A stretch of DNA of 64,000 nt from Nonomuraea aurantiaca. Lineage in GTDB: Bacteria; Actinomycetota; Actinomycetes; Streptosporangiales; Streptosporangiaceae. The stretch is from positions 365,726 through 429,725 of the forward strand of contig NZ_JAIWNB010000005.1 of assembly GCF_020215705.1 (NCBI RefSeq). Reading direction: 5' to 3'. Positions 36,564 to 45,500 of the stretch are shown here, piece by piece (the stretch's first letter is position 1; every line of letters starts with the position of its first letter). The position numbers and the translations under genes were made by a program. Under the pieces are notes generated by a model. That model searched no databases. It had not been told where the DNA came from and saw only the letters and a list, made by a program, of their open reading frames with translations.

Positions 36564-37124
36564 TCAGGCCCGGCCGAGGTATTCGCCGCTGCGGGTGTCG
36601 ACCTTGATCTTCTCGCCGGTGGTGATGAAGAGCGGGACCTTGACCTCGGCGCCGGTCTCCAGCGTGGCGGGCTTGGTGCCGCCGGTGGAGCGGTCTCCCT
36701 GCAGGCCGGGCTCGGTGTTGGCGATGATCAGCTCGACCGCCGCGGGCAGGTCGATGTAGAGCGCCGAGCCCTCGTTGAAGGCGATCGTGGCCAGGGTGTT
36801 CTCGAGCATGTAGTTGGCGGCGGTGCCGACCGTGCCGGAGGGCACGTTGACCATGTCGTAGGTCTCGGTGTCCATGAAGACGAAGTCGTCGCCGTCCTTG
36901 TAGGAATATTGCATCTCGCGCTTGTCGACGTTGGCCACGTCGACCTTCACGCCGGCGTTGAAGGTCTTGTCGACGACCTTGCCCGAGAGCACGTTCTTGA
37001 GTTTGGTGCGGACGAACGCGCCGCCCTTGCCCGGCTTGACGTGCTGGAACTCCACAACGGCCCACAGCTCACCGCCGTCGAGCTTCAACACCATGCCGTT
37101 CTTGAGGTCGTTGGTCGTCGCCAC
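36564..37124 (-). CDS. efp: Elongation factor P
   Basis: Relieves ribosome stalling at polyproline stretches; 186 aa. KOW-like domain I carries [16 protein letters not shown] with Lys at the tip (PGKGG), the position modified in some bacteria. Two OB domains follow, ending with the signature [18 protein letters not shown]. The window encodes several proline-rich proteins that would depend on it. It lies between pepQ and nusB. Confidence 0.97.
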   Translation of the reverse strand: MATTNDLKNGMVLKLDGGELWAVVEFQHVKPGKGGAFVRTKLKNVLSGKVVDKTFNAGVKVDVANVDKREMQYSYKDGDDFVFMDTETYDMVNVPSGTVGTAANYMLENTLATIAFNEGSALYIDLPAAVELIIANTEPGLQGDRSTGGTKPATLETGAEVKVPLFITTGEKIKVDTRSGEYLGRA

Positions 37125-37148
37125 TCGTAATCTCCCGCGTGTGGCCGC

Positions 37149-38198
37149 TCAAAGGACGAGCAGCTCCTTGGTCGTCTTCGTGAGGAGTTCCGGCCCGCCC
37201 GTGCGTGTCACAAGGGTGTCCTCGATGCGAACACCGCCCCGGCCCGGGAGATAGATCCCCGGCTCGACGGTGACAGGAACTCGATCCTCAAGTCTACCGG
37301 TCCTCGACGGGCCCAGGAACGGGTCCTCGTGGATCTCCAGTCCGACGCCGTGACCGAGCCCGTGCCTGAAGTGGCCGCCGTGACCCGCCGCCTCGATGAC
37401 CGAGCGGGCGGCCGTGTCCACTTCCTTGGCCGTCGCGCCCGGCGCCAGCGCCTCGCTGCCCGCGCGCTGCGCCTCGGCGACCAGGTCGTAGATCTCCCGC
37501 TGCCAGGCGGCCGGGCCGCCCAGGGCGACCGTACGCGTCATGTCGGCGTGGTAGCCCTGGTAACAGGCGCCGAAGTCGACGGTGACCAGGTCGCCGGTGC
37601 GCAGCTCCCTGCCGGTGGGCGCGTGGTGCGGGATGGCGCCGTTCTCGCCCGCCGCGACGATGGTGGCGAAGGCCGGTCCGTCGGCGCCCAGCTCGATCAT
37701 GCGGGCCTCGAGCAGCCGGGCGACGTCGCGCTCGGTGACGCCGGGGCCGACGTTGCCCATCACGTCGGCGAGGGCCTGATCGCTGATCGCGCAGGCCGTA
37801 CGGAGGAGTTCGAGCTCGTCGTCGTCCTTGACCGCCCGCAGCACCTCCACGAGCGGCTCCAGCGGCACGGGCCCGCTCTCCAGCAGGCTGCTCAGCCGGT
37901 TGAACGTCGCCACGCTCATGCTCGCCGCCTCGATCCCGATGCCGGGCGCGGCCAGCCGGGCCGCCACGTCGGACGCCTCGACGGCCGCCACGTCCAGCCC
38001 GCGCGTCTTCTCGATGTAGCGGTTGTCGGTCACCAGCAGCGCGGAGCCGTCGGCCTTGACGAGCACCGCGGCGTTCGAGCTCTCCAGCCCGGTGAGGTAG
38101 CGCACGTTGACGCCCGAGGTGACGAGGATCGCGTCGACCTCGCGCGCGGGCAGCATTTCCGCGACCCGCGCCCGGCGTTCCGGGTAATTGACGGTCAT
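37149..38198 (-). CDS. Xaa-Pro peptidase (M24B)
   Basis: Metal-dependent creatinase-fold aminopeptidase or dipeptidase acting on Xaa-Pro bonds; 349 aa. The N-terminal creatinase domain (about 1-120) is followed by the pita-bread domain with metal ligands in VTVDFGACYQGYHADMTRT (two Asp), RHGLGHGVGLEIHE (His), and PVTVEPGIYLPGRGGVRIED (two Glu). Often annotated pepQ or pepP; the short N-terminal domain favours the pepQ-like form. It is the first gene of the pepQ-efp-nusB operon. Confidence 0.95.
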   Translation of the reverse strand: MTVNYPERRARVAEMLPAREVDAILVTSGVNVRYLTGLESSNAAVLVKADGSALLVTDNRYIEKTRGLDVAAVEASDVAARLAAPGIGIEAASMSVATFNRLSSLLESGPVPLEPLVEVLRAVKDDDELELLRTACAISDQALADVMGNVGPGVTERDVARLLEARMIELGADGPAFATIVAAGENGAIPHHAPTGRELRTGDLVTVDFGACYQGYHADMTRTVALGGPAAWQREIYDLVAEAQRAGSEALAPGATAKEVDTAARSVIEAAGHGGHFRHGLGHGVGLEIHEDPFLGPSRTGRLEDRVPVTVEPGIYLPGRGGVRIEDTLVTRTGGPELLTKTTKELLVL

Positions 38199-38300
38199 TT
38201 CGTCAATGTACGTGTATTAACCCTCGCGCCACTATTGACCTCCCCTGTCACACGCGAATACCGTGCCGAACGCTGTTCTCATAATTCCATGGAGCGCCCC

Positions 38301-40178
38301 ATGATGAGGTACGCCTTAGCTGTCGCCTTGACCGTTCTGACCATGGGGAGTGTCCCGGCCGCGGCCGCGCCGCCGCCACCCGGCCATATCCGGGTCGATC
38401 AAGTGGGCTTCGCGCCCACGGAGTCCAAGCACGCCTTCCTGATGACCCGCGCGCGGTCCGCGGGCGCGCGCTTCAGCGTCGTCCGCGCCGACGGGCGCGA
38501 GGTGCTCAGGGGTACGGCGGGCCGCGACCTGGGCTCGTGGAACGGCACGTACGAGCACGTGTACGGCCTGGATCTCACATCCCTGAAGGACCCCGGCCGC
38601 TACCGGATCAAGTCCGGCACGATCACCTCCCCCGCCTTCCAGATCTCCCCCGCCTCGCCCACCTCGAAGATCCTCACCTTCTTCGAGGGACAGCGGGACG
38701 GCGGCCGCAGGCACGCCAACGACAAAGCCGCCTCGGTCTACGACTGGCCCGTGTTCACCGGGCCGGACACCGACGAGATCAAGGGCGGCCTGCGCAAAAT
38801 CGGCGGGCCGGTGAACGTCGAGGGTGGCTGGTTCGACGCGGGCGACTATCTCAAGTTCACCCACATCCTGGCTTATGTCGACACCCTGCTCTGGGCCTCG
38901 GCTCGGGACGGCGGACCCGACCAGCGTCTCAATCGCGAAGCCACCCACGGCCTGAAATATCTAGACAAAATGTGGGACGGCGCTTCCAAGACGCTCTACA
39001 TCCAGGTCGGCATCGGCGCGGGCGACAAGGACGCCACCTACGTCGGCGACCACGACGTCTGGCGGCTGCCCGAGTCCGACGACTCCGCGAAGCAGCGCTA
39101 CCTGCGCCACCGGCCGGTCTTCCGCGCGGCCGCCCCCGGCAAGCCGATCAGCCCCAACCTGGCCGGCCGTACCGCGGCGGCCTTCGCGCTGGCCGCGCAG
39201 CTGGAGACCTCCCGGGAGCGGGCGACGGCGCTGCTGGGCAAGGCGGCGGCGGTCTACGCGATGGCCAAGACGGAGAAGGTGGGGCAGCTCGTCACGTCGC
39301 TGCCGCACGCCTTCTACCCGGAGAGCGCCTGGCGCGACGACATGGAGCTGGGCGGCGCCGAGCTGGCGCTGGCGGCGCTGCGGCTCGGCGACGACCGGGC
39401 CGCGGGCTGGCTGGAGCAGGCGGCACGCTGGGCCGGCCAGTACCTGGAGCACGAGGCCGGTGACGACACCTTCAACCTGTACGACGTGAGCGCGCTCGCC
39501 CACACCGACCTGGTCAAGGCGATCCGGCAGGCGGACGCCGCCAGCCCGGTGCGGGCCGACCAGGTGATGGGCCCGGACGGGCAGCCGGCGCTGATCGCCT
39601 CGGGCGGTCAGCAGAAGATCTCCGACGGGCTGGCGATCTCCGAACAGCGGCTGGTGGACGATCTGCGGGCGCAGCTGGAGATCGGTTCCGCGCGGGCCGC
39701 CAAGGATCCGTTCCGGGCGGGGGTCGCGTACGCGGAGTTCGACGCGGTGCCGCACGCGTTCGGGCTGGCGGCGACGTCGCGGCTGTACGAGTCGGTGAGC
39801 GGGGACCGAACCTACGACGCCTTCGGGACGTGGCAGCGCGGCTGGGTCTTCGGCGCCAACGCCTGGGGCGTGTCGTTCGTCGCCGGGGCGGGCGAGAACG
39901 CGATCCGGTGCCCGCATTACCAGATCTCCGACATCACCCGGAAGCCCGCGACGGGGGCCGTGGTGAACGGGCCGAACGACGCGTCACTGTTCCACGACGG
40001 GCTGGGCGGGCACCTGGAAGGGATGGTGCCCTGCCCGTCGGACGGGGTGGACCGCTACGCGCCGTTCACCGGGCGGGGCAGCCGGTTCGTGGACGACGTC
40101 CGGTCCTGGCAGGCGTCGGAGCCGGCGGACGACTTCGCGGCCATCGGGGTGTACGCGCTTTCGCTGATGTCGCGCTGA
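38301..40178 (+). CDS. Secreted glycoside hydrolase family 9 protein
   Basis: Probable endoglucanase-type beta-glycosidase, 625 aa. Start ATG at 38301 after GGAG; an ATG at 38289 is possible. Signal peptide MMRYALAVALTVLTMGSV with an AAA cleavage region. An Ig-like CelD_N domain (about 30-110, HIRVDQVGFAPTESK) precedes the (alpha/alpha)6 GH9 barrel with the catalytic-base motif GGWFDAGDYLKFTH. The C-terminal acid region reads SWQASEPADDFAAIGV, as in the Ig-containing GH9 subgroup, rather than the classical NEVA form. No carbohydrate-binding module or dockerin is seen. Substrate could be cellulose or another beta-glucan. Confidence 0.92.
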   Translation: MMRYALAVALTVLTMGSVPAAAAPPPPGHIRVDQVGFAPTESKHAFLMTRARSAGARFSVVRADGREVLRGTAGRDLGSWNGTYEHVYGLDLTSLKDPGRYRIKSGTITSPAFQISPASPTSKILTFFEGQRDGGRRHANDKAASVYDWPVFTGPDTDEIKGGLRKIGGPVNVEGGWFDAGDYLKFTHILAYVDTLLWASARDGGPDQRLNREATHGLKYLDKMWDGASKTLYIQVGIGAGDKDATYVGDHDVWRLPESDDSAKQRYLRHRPVFRAAAPGKPISPNLAGRTAAAFALAAQLETSRERATALLGKAAAVYAMAKTEKVGQLVTSLPHAFYPESAWRDDMELGGAELALAALRLGDDRAAGWLEQAARWAGQYLEHEAGDDTFNLYDVSALAHTDLVKAIRQADAASPVRADQVMGPDGQPALIASGGQQKISDGLAISEQRLVDDLRAQLEIGSARAAKDPFRAGVAYAEFDAVPHAFGLAATSRLYESVSGDRTYDAFGTWQRGWVFGANAWGVSFVAGAGENAIRCPHYQISDITRKPATGAVVNGPNDASLFHDGLGGHLEGMVPCPSDGVDRYAPFTGRGSRFVDDVRSWQASEPADDFAAIGVYALSLMSR

Positions 40179-40214
40179 GGGTGATGACCCCGATGGGTCC
40201 CCGGGGGTCTCGTC

Positions 40215-40248
40215 CCACGACCGTCTCAATCCGTGTGACGGTCCGTGG
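40215..40248 (+). terminator. Candidate terminator after the GH9 gene
   Basis: CCACGACCGTC (40215-40225) pairs with GACGGTCCGTGG (40237-40248) with one bulged base and an 11-nt loop. No U-tract. Confidence 0.4.
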
Positions 40249-40254
40249 TGGCTG

Positions 40255-40360
40255 AGGTCCCTTTGGAGGGATGCCCCTCCGGGGGGCGGAAGAAGACCGT
40301 CCGTCGTGGCGGGCGTCCCTCAGGAGGGATGCCCCCTTCGGAGGAACAGAAGAACGGCTA
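40255..40360. repeat. Imperfect ~60-bp tandem repeat
   Basis: Two adjacent copies share GTCCCT, GGAGGGATGCCCC, the following C/G run and an A-rich GAAGAA block (about 40258-40305 and 40315-40358). Function unknown. Confidence 0.65.
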
Positions 40361-40532
40361 CCCGGTGTCCGGGCGATCCCGTGGGGCCCGGTCCGAGCGG
40401 CCCTCGGACCACTCGCCCTCGGGTTCGGGTCACTGCGCGGGCGCCGGACCGGGCCTGTGCGCGAGTGTCGGACCGGGCCTCCGCACGGGCGGAGGACGGG
40501 CGTCACAGCGGGCGCCGGACCGGGTGTCCGGG

Positions 40533-42095
40533 TCAGGGCTTCCAGTTGTCGAGGAAGTCGTTGAGGGGTCCCGAGGTGGGTACGTCGCCCTTCTCCTGGC
40601 CCTTGCGGAGCTCGCGCATGACGCCCGTGATCTGGTCGAGCGCCGAGTCGTCGTGGTTCTCCAGGAACTTCCGGCCGGCCTTCCTGATCTTCTCGTGGGC
40701 CTTCCGCGCGGCGCGGGGCTCGATGTCGCCGATGGTCTCCTGAGCCGTCACCGACTTGTCGAACTCGCCCAGCCACTTCACCCACCCCCCGGGCGGGACG
40801 CTGTTGGCCAGCGTGCCCTTGGGGTTCGGGGTAGGGCCTGGATCGGTCGGGAGGGGCGCGATGGACGTGGACGGTTCGGGGGTCTCCGTCGGCTCCGGGG
40901 TCGACGTGGTGGTGATGGGCGTCGCCGAGGGCGTCGGACCGGCTTCGGGTTCGCCGCGCGAGCCCGCCCACAGGACCAGGCCCACGGTGACAACCGCGAT
41001 CACGGCCAAGGCCGCGCCCAGCTGCACGAACAGGCGGCGGTTGGACGGCGGCGGGGGCGGCGGCGCGTCATAGATCGCCGTGTCCCCCTTGCGCGGGCCA
41101 TCACTGTCGTGAAACGCCCCGGCGGGCATGGCGTGAGTGTCACCAGCACCCGGCCGGGTGAAGATCTGGCCGGTCTGCGGAACGCCGCCCGGGTGGGAGG
41201 TGGCCTGACCGGGCTGGGGTGCACCGCCCTGATGTGGAGCGCCCTGAGGTGCCGTGGGGGGCGCGGCCTGACCGGGGTGCGGCCCCGTGGCCGGGCCGGG
41301 CTGGGTGCGGGGTGGGCGGGCGATGGCGGCCAGCGCTCGGCGTACCGTCTCACCGCCGGCCGGGCGTGCGGCGGGGTCCTTGGCGAGCATGGCCAGCACC
41401 AGCCGGTCCAGCTCGCCCGGCACCTCCGCCCGGTGGCGGCTCGGCGGCTCGGGCTCGGCGTGCAGGTGCCGGTCGCCGACCTCGTCCGGCGTGCCTTCGA
41501 ACGGCGGGCGGCCGCACAGCGCCTCGTAACAGACGCACCCGAGCGCGTACAGGTCGGCGGCGGCCTCCCCGGCGCGTCCGCCGATCACCTCGGGCGCCCG
41601 ATACAGTACGCCGTCGTCCGAGGACACCTGGTCGGCCAGCCCGAACCCCACGACCTTGAGCACCCCGCTCCCGGCCCGCCGGAAGCTGTCGGGCCCGATC
41701 TGGCCGTGCACCACCCCGGCCCGGTGCGCCGCCTCCAGTCCCGCGGCCGCCTGCCCGACGAGGTCGCAGACCTCGGTGATGGGCAGCGGCCCCTGCCCGG
41801 CCACCTCCTCGCCGATGCTCTCCCCGGTGAGGAACTCCATCACCAGGAACGGCGCCCCCTCGTGGTCACCCACGTCGAGCACCATGGCCACGTTCGGATG
41901 GATCACCCGGGCCACGGCCTGGGCATGCTGCCGGAGCACCTCGGGCGTGGCCGCCCCGGTGTCCAGCACCTTCACGGCCACGGTCCAGTCGGCGCGCTGG
42001 TCGTAGCCGCGCCACACCTGGCCCGTCGGCCCGCTGCCGATGAGCTCATCAAGCCGATATCGGCCGGCGACCAAGGACGGCGTCGCGTCGGACAT
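40533..42095 (-). CDS. Membrane-anchored pseudokinase of the Ser/Thr kinase family
   Basis: 520 aa from the ATG at 42095 (preceded by GGCGGA). N-terminal kinase fold (about 11-255): glycine loop IGSGPTGQVWRG and the ATP lysine in VAVKVL (about Lys42) are kept. The catalytic loop reads VVHGQIGPDS instead of HRDLKPxN, the DFG motif reads GFG, and the helix-C Glu position appears to be His, so phosphotransfer is unlikely. APE (about 167-169) and the lower lobe remain. A Pro/Gln/Gly-rich juxtamembrane region (about 260-350), one membrane helix (about 353-376), a Thr/Pro-rich stalk and a helical C-terminal extracellular domain follow. It resembles regulatory pseudokinases that bind forkhead-associated partners; its ligand is unknown. 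Confidence 0.9.
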   Translation of the reverse strand: MSDATPSLVAGRYRLDELIGSGPTGQVWRGYDQRADWTVAVKVLDTGAATPEVLRQHAQAVARVIHPNVAMVLDVGDHEGAPFLVMEFLTGESIGEEVAGQGPLPITEVCDLVGQAAAGLEAAHRAGVVHGQIGPDSFRRAGSGVLKVVGFGLADQVSSDDGVLYRAPEVIGGRAGEAAADLYALGCVCYEALCGRPPFEGTPDEVGDRHLHAEPEPPSRHRAEVPGELDRLVLAMLAKDPAARPAGGETVRRALAAIARPPRTQPGPATGPHPGQAAPPTAPQGAPHQGGAPQPGQATSHPGGVPQTGQIFTRPGAGDTHAMPAGAFHDSDGPRKGDTAIYDAPPPPPPSNRRLFVQLGAALAVIAVVTVGLVLWAGSRGEPEAGPTPSATPITTTSTPEPTETPEPSTSIAPLPTDPGPTPNPKGTLANSVPPGGWVKWLGEFDKSVTAQETIGDIEPRAARKAHEKIRKAGRKFLENHDDSALDQITGVMRELRKGQEKGDVPTSGPLNDFLDNWKP

Positions 42096-42253
42096 TATTT
42101 CCGCCAATAACTACAGAAACGGCAATTTCGACCCACCCTAGGCCCCCACGAGCCTCTGCCGCCCCAAAGCGGCGATCAGGACAGGGCGCCGCCACTGTCA
42201 ACCCGCCGGGTCACCGAGACGTCTCATGACGAAGAGACCGAGCGACGGGCGCG

Positions 42254-42559
42254 TCACGCCCGGGGCGCATCGTCCTCGGGCCAGTCCTCGGCGTAGATCA
42301 GCGCGAGTTCTTGCCACACCTCGTCCACGGGTCGTCCCTGCACCCGCGCGAGGTGCCGTACGAGCAGGAGGATGAGATGCAGGGAGGCCATCGCGGCGAC
42401 CTCCCGCGGAACCTCGTTGATGACCCGGCCGATCACCTGCAGGCCGATGGGGTCACTGGTGTCGCCGCTCTCCCGTGCTTCCAGAGCGACGGTGACCATC
42501 GCCAGCACGGCGTTCATGTGCTCTTTGAGGAAAGCGCCCCGCTGAGGGCTGCCTGTCAT
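42254..42559 (-). CDS. Small hypothetical helical protein
   Basis: 101 aa, no family recognised. Predicted mostly helical, with a hydrophobic stretch AAMASLHLILLLVRHLARV (about 54-72) followed by an acidic tail (AEDWPEDDAPRA). It is on the same strand as, and 160 bp upstream of, the pseudokinase gene. Codon use looks normal for the window. Confidence 0.7.
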   Translation of the reverse strand: MTGSPQRGAFLKEHMNAVLAMVTVALEARESGDTSDPIGLQVIGRVINEVPREVAAMASLHLILLLVRHLARVQGRPVDEVWQELALIYAEDWPEDDAPRA

Positions 42560-42714
42560 GACTCATGCACCTTCCGGCATGGAGGGATGGCGCCCTTGGG
42601 CACCCGCACCAGCATGACGTCTCCGCCGGTGCGATGCGCATTGATTCGCCCAGGAGAGCGCTTGCCATCACACATGAAGAACGCCCGCCCTCCCAGAGGA
42701 GAGCGGGCGTCATC

Positions 42715-42789
<75 letters not shown>

Positions 42790-42842
42790 TCGCAAGAGAA
42801 AGACTATCGGATCCCGGGAGTGCTTCGGTCGCCCAGCGGGAA

Positions 42843-43883
42843 TCAGGAGGCGATCTCCTTGATCCGCTCGATCAGCTTCACCCGGTCCTCGTGCGTCGCC
42901 CCGAACGGCGCGATGTTGAGCGTCGTCACCCCGGACTCCTTCATCGCCGCCACCCGGTCCCGGACGAACCCGTCGCTCCCGATGAGCGACATGCTCTCCA
43001 GCAGCTCGTGCGGCACCAGCGCCGCCGCCTCCTCCTTCTTCCCGTCGAGGTACAGCTCCTGGATCGCCTCGGCCTCCTTCTCGTAGCCGTAGCGCCGCGC
43101 GAGGTCGTTGTAGAAGTTGCGGCCCTTGGCGCCCATGCCACCGATGTACAGCGCCGCCATCGGCCGACCGAACTCCAGCAGCCCCGCCACGTCGTCGCCG
43201 ATCGCCAGCGACGCCTGCGCGATCACGTCCAGCTCGCCGAGCCCGTCCTGCCGCTTGGCCCGCCCGGCGGCCAGCGACGGGCCCCACACGTCGGCGGCCT
43301 TCTCGGGTACGTAGAAGATCGGCTCCCAGCCCTCGGCGAGCTCCGCGGCCAGCTCGACGTTCTTGGGGCCGATGGCCGCGATCACGATAGGGACGCGGGG
43401 GCGTACCGGATGGTTGATGATCTTCAGCGGCTTGCCGAGCCCGGTCCCCTGGCCGGGCGGCAGCGGCAGCGTGTAGTGCTTGCCCTCGTACTCCAGCCGC
43501 TCACGCCGCCACACCTGGCGGCAGATCTCGATGATCTCCCTCGTACGGCCCAGCGGCGCGGTGTACGGCACGCCGTGGAAGCCCTCGATCACCTGCGGCC
43601 CCGAGGCGCCGAGGCCCAGCGTGAAGCGCCCGTCGGAGACGTAGTCCAGGCCCGCGGCGGTCATCGCCAGCAGCGCCGGGGTGCGCGAGTAGATCGGCAG
43701 GATCCCGGAGGCGATCTCCAGCCGCTCGGTCTTGGCCGCGATGTAGCCCATCTGGCTGACGGCGTCGAAGCTGTAGGCCTCGGCGACGAAGACGATGTCG
43801 AGACCCGCCTTCTCGTAGTCGGCCAACTCGGCGACCGACTCCTTGAAGCCGCCCGAGTAGTTCAGTGCCATACCGATGCGCAT
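42843..43883 (-). CDS. LLM-class F420-dependent oxidoreductase
   Basis: Luciferase-like TIM-barrel flavin/F420 enzyme, 346 aa. Seen: N-terminal MRIGMALNYSGGF, FVAEAYSFDAVSQMGY, the substrate-loop GRFTLGLGASGPQVIEGFHG typical of F420 methylene-H4MPT-reductase-like members, PIVIAAIGPKNVELAAELA and the C-terminal dimerisation helices. Cofactor assignment to F420 rests on family resemblance; the substrate is unknown. Monocistronic, next to tRNA-fMet. Confidence 0.93.
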   Translation of the reverse strand: MRIGMALNYSGGFKESVAELADYEKAGLDIVFVAEAYSFDAVSQMGYIAAKTERLEIASGILPIYSRTPALLAMTAAGLDYVSDGRFTLGLGASGPQVIEGFHGVPYTAPLGRTREIIEICRQVWRRERLEYEGKHYTLPLPPGQGTGLGKPLKIINHPVRPRVPIVIAAIGPKNVELAAELAEGWEPIFYVPEKAADVWGPSLAAGRAKRQDGLGELDVIAQASLAIGDDVAGLLEFGRPMAALYIGGMGAKGRNFYNDLARRYGYEKEAEAIQELYLDGKKEEAAALVPHELLESMSLIGSDGFVRDRVAAMKESGVTTLNIAPFGATHEDRVKLIERIKEIAS

Positions 43884-43975
43884 GCCGGGCTCCCGATGAA
43901 CCGAATGATGTTCCGTTGCGACGGCAACAGGTTAGCGCGCCGCGTCTCCGTCAGCGAGCGGCTAGCCTGGGTCGA

Positions 43976-44863
43976 ATGCTGAAGCGCGTCGTCATCGCCG
44001 TGTCCGCCGTGCTCGCCGTGGGACTGGCGGGGCATCAGCTGATCCCGGTGCTCGGCGGGTTCACCCCGGTGATGGAGAGCCTGCTGCCCTGGTTCGGCCT
44101 GATCGTGCCGATGCTGGTCGTGGCGGCCGTCGTGGCACGCTCCAAGCTGGCCACGGCCGCGGCGCTCGTGCCCGGCGTGGTGTGGGCGTCCATGTTCGGC
44201 TCCACGCTGATGCGCACCCCGCCCGGCGGCCAGAGCGACCTGGCGGTCGGCACGGTCAACGTGGGCGTCACCAACAGCGCCTCGGGCGAGGCGGTGCGCC
44301 GCATCGCCGAAGACCTCGACCTGCTGGCGGCCCAGGAGCTGACCAGCGGCGGCCCGGCCGCCAAGCAGCTGAACAAGATGTTCAAGTACCACTATCCGGT
44401 GAGCACGGTCGGCCTGTGGAGCCGCTACCCGATCACCGAGACCAAGCCGCTCGACGTCGGCATGGGCTGGCCGCGCGCGCTGCGGGCCGTGGTGGTCACG
44501 CCCAAGGGCAAGGTCACCGTGTACGTCATGCACCTGGCCTCCGCCCGCCCCGGCCACACCGCCTCGCGCGACGAGTCCCTGGCCTCTGCCCGCAAGCTCA
44601 TCGACGCCGACCCGAGCAAGCGGATCCTGCTGCTCGGCGACCTCAACACCGCCACCACCGACCGGGGCATGCAGGGGCTCACCCCGCCGCTGACCGACGC
44701 CCAGCTCACGGCGGGCGACGGCTTCGGGTTCACCTGGCCGTCGGAGTTCCCGATCACCAGGCCGGACCACATCCTGTTCAAGGGGATGACGGCGACCAAG
44801 GCGGGGGTGGCCCCGGCGACGGGCAGCGACCACCGGGCAGCGGTCGCGTCACTCCGCCTCTAG
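43976..44863 (+). CDS. Membrane-anchored endonuclease/exonuclease/phosphatase family protein
   Basis: 295 aa. Three N-terminal membrane helices (about 4-75) are followed by an extracytoplasmic EEP domain (about 85-295). Catalytic landmarks: TVNVGVTNSAS (Asn), AAQELTS (metal-binding Glu), YVMHLASARPGH, LLGDLNTATTD (Asp/Asn) and the terminal GSDHRAAVASL (Asp-His). The outside location suggests action on extracellular DNA, phospholipid or phosphoesters; substrate not determinable. ATG at 43976, divergent from the LLM gene. Confidence 0.9.
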   Translation: MLKRVVIAVSAVLAVGLAGHQLIPVLGGFTPVMESLLPWFGLIVPMLVVAAVVARSKLATAAALVPGVVWASMFGSTLMRTPPGGQSDLAVGTVNVGVTNSASGEAVRRIAEDLDLLAAQELTSGGPAAKQLNKMFKYHYPVSTVGLWSRYPITETKPLDVGMGWPRALRAVVVTPKGKVTVYVMHLASARPGHTASRDESLASARKLIDADPSKRILLLGDLNTATTDRGMQGLTPPLTDAQLTAGDGFGFTWPSEFPITRPDHILFKGMTATKAGVAPATGSDHRAAVASLRL

Positions 44864-44936
44864 AGGGACACCAGCCGCCACGGATCGTCACAGGGGTCGA
44901 GACGGTCGCGTGACGAACCCCGGCGAACGTCCGGGG

Positions 44937-45500
44937 TCAGGTCTCCAGCAGCGCCAGGTCCTCAGGGGTGTCGATGTCGGCCGGGTCGCCCAGGCCGTCG
45001 CACGGCACCTCGGTGACCAGCTCGGGATGCGCCTTCAGGAACGGTCTGGCCCCCACGTCCCCCACGGCCAGCGCGGCGACGCCGGCGAAGTGGCGGCGGG
45101 CGATCAGCACGGGGTTGCGGCGCCGGCCGCCGTAGGTCGCCACGGCCACCTCGGCACCCGCGTCGACGAGGGCGTGTACCGCCCCGGGCCCGATGAACGG
45201 CTGGTCCACCAGCGCGATGACCACCGACTCGGCCTCCTCGGGCAGCGCGGCCAGCCCCACCCTCAGGGACGAGCCCATGCCCGTCGCCCAGTCCGGGTTG
45301 CGCACGGTGACCGCCCTGCGCACCTGTACGGTCGCCGCCCCGAGCACGACCACCACCGGATGGCAGCCGCCGTCCTCCAGCAGCCGCACGCCCCGGTCCA
45401 CGAGCCGTTCGCCCTCGTACTCAACCAGCGCCTTCGGCGTGCCCAGCCGGGCGCCCTGTCCGGCGGCGAGCAGCAGCCCGGCCACCCGGGAGGCTCTCAT
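44937..45500 (-). CDS. MobA/MocA-like nucleotidyltransferase
   Basis: NTP_transf_3 enzyme of 187 aa that probably attaches CMP or GMP to molybdopterin. N-terminal nucleotide loop LLLAAGQGARLGTPKAL, then NPDWATGMGSSLRVGL, the metal site VDQPFIGP, and RRNPVLIARRHF. This is the MocA pattern associated with molybdenum hydroxylases such as CO or xanthine dehydrogenase. It overlaps the xdhC stop by ATGA and ends the accessory operon. Confidence 0.88.
   Translation of the reverse strand: MRASRVAGLLLAAGQGARLGTPKALVEYEGERLVDRGVRLLEDGGCHPVVVVLGAATVQVRRAVTVRNPDWATGMGSSLRVGLAALPEEAESVVIALVDQPFIGPGAVHALVDAGAEVAVATYGGRRRNPVLIARRHFAGVAALAVGDVGARPFLKAHPELVTEVPCDGLGDPADIDTPEDLALLET

Larger units (their letters stand above)
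40179..40532. other. Gene-free convergent spacer with tandem repeats
   Basis: No supported gene. A direct repeat of ~60 bp sharing GAGGGATGCCCC and AGAAGA/ACAGAAGAACGG-like ends occupies 40255-40355. A GGCGCCGGACCGGG-type unit recurs between 40440 and 40530. A weak hairpin is at 40215-40248. Confidence 0.6.
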
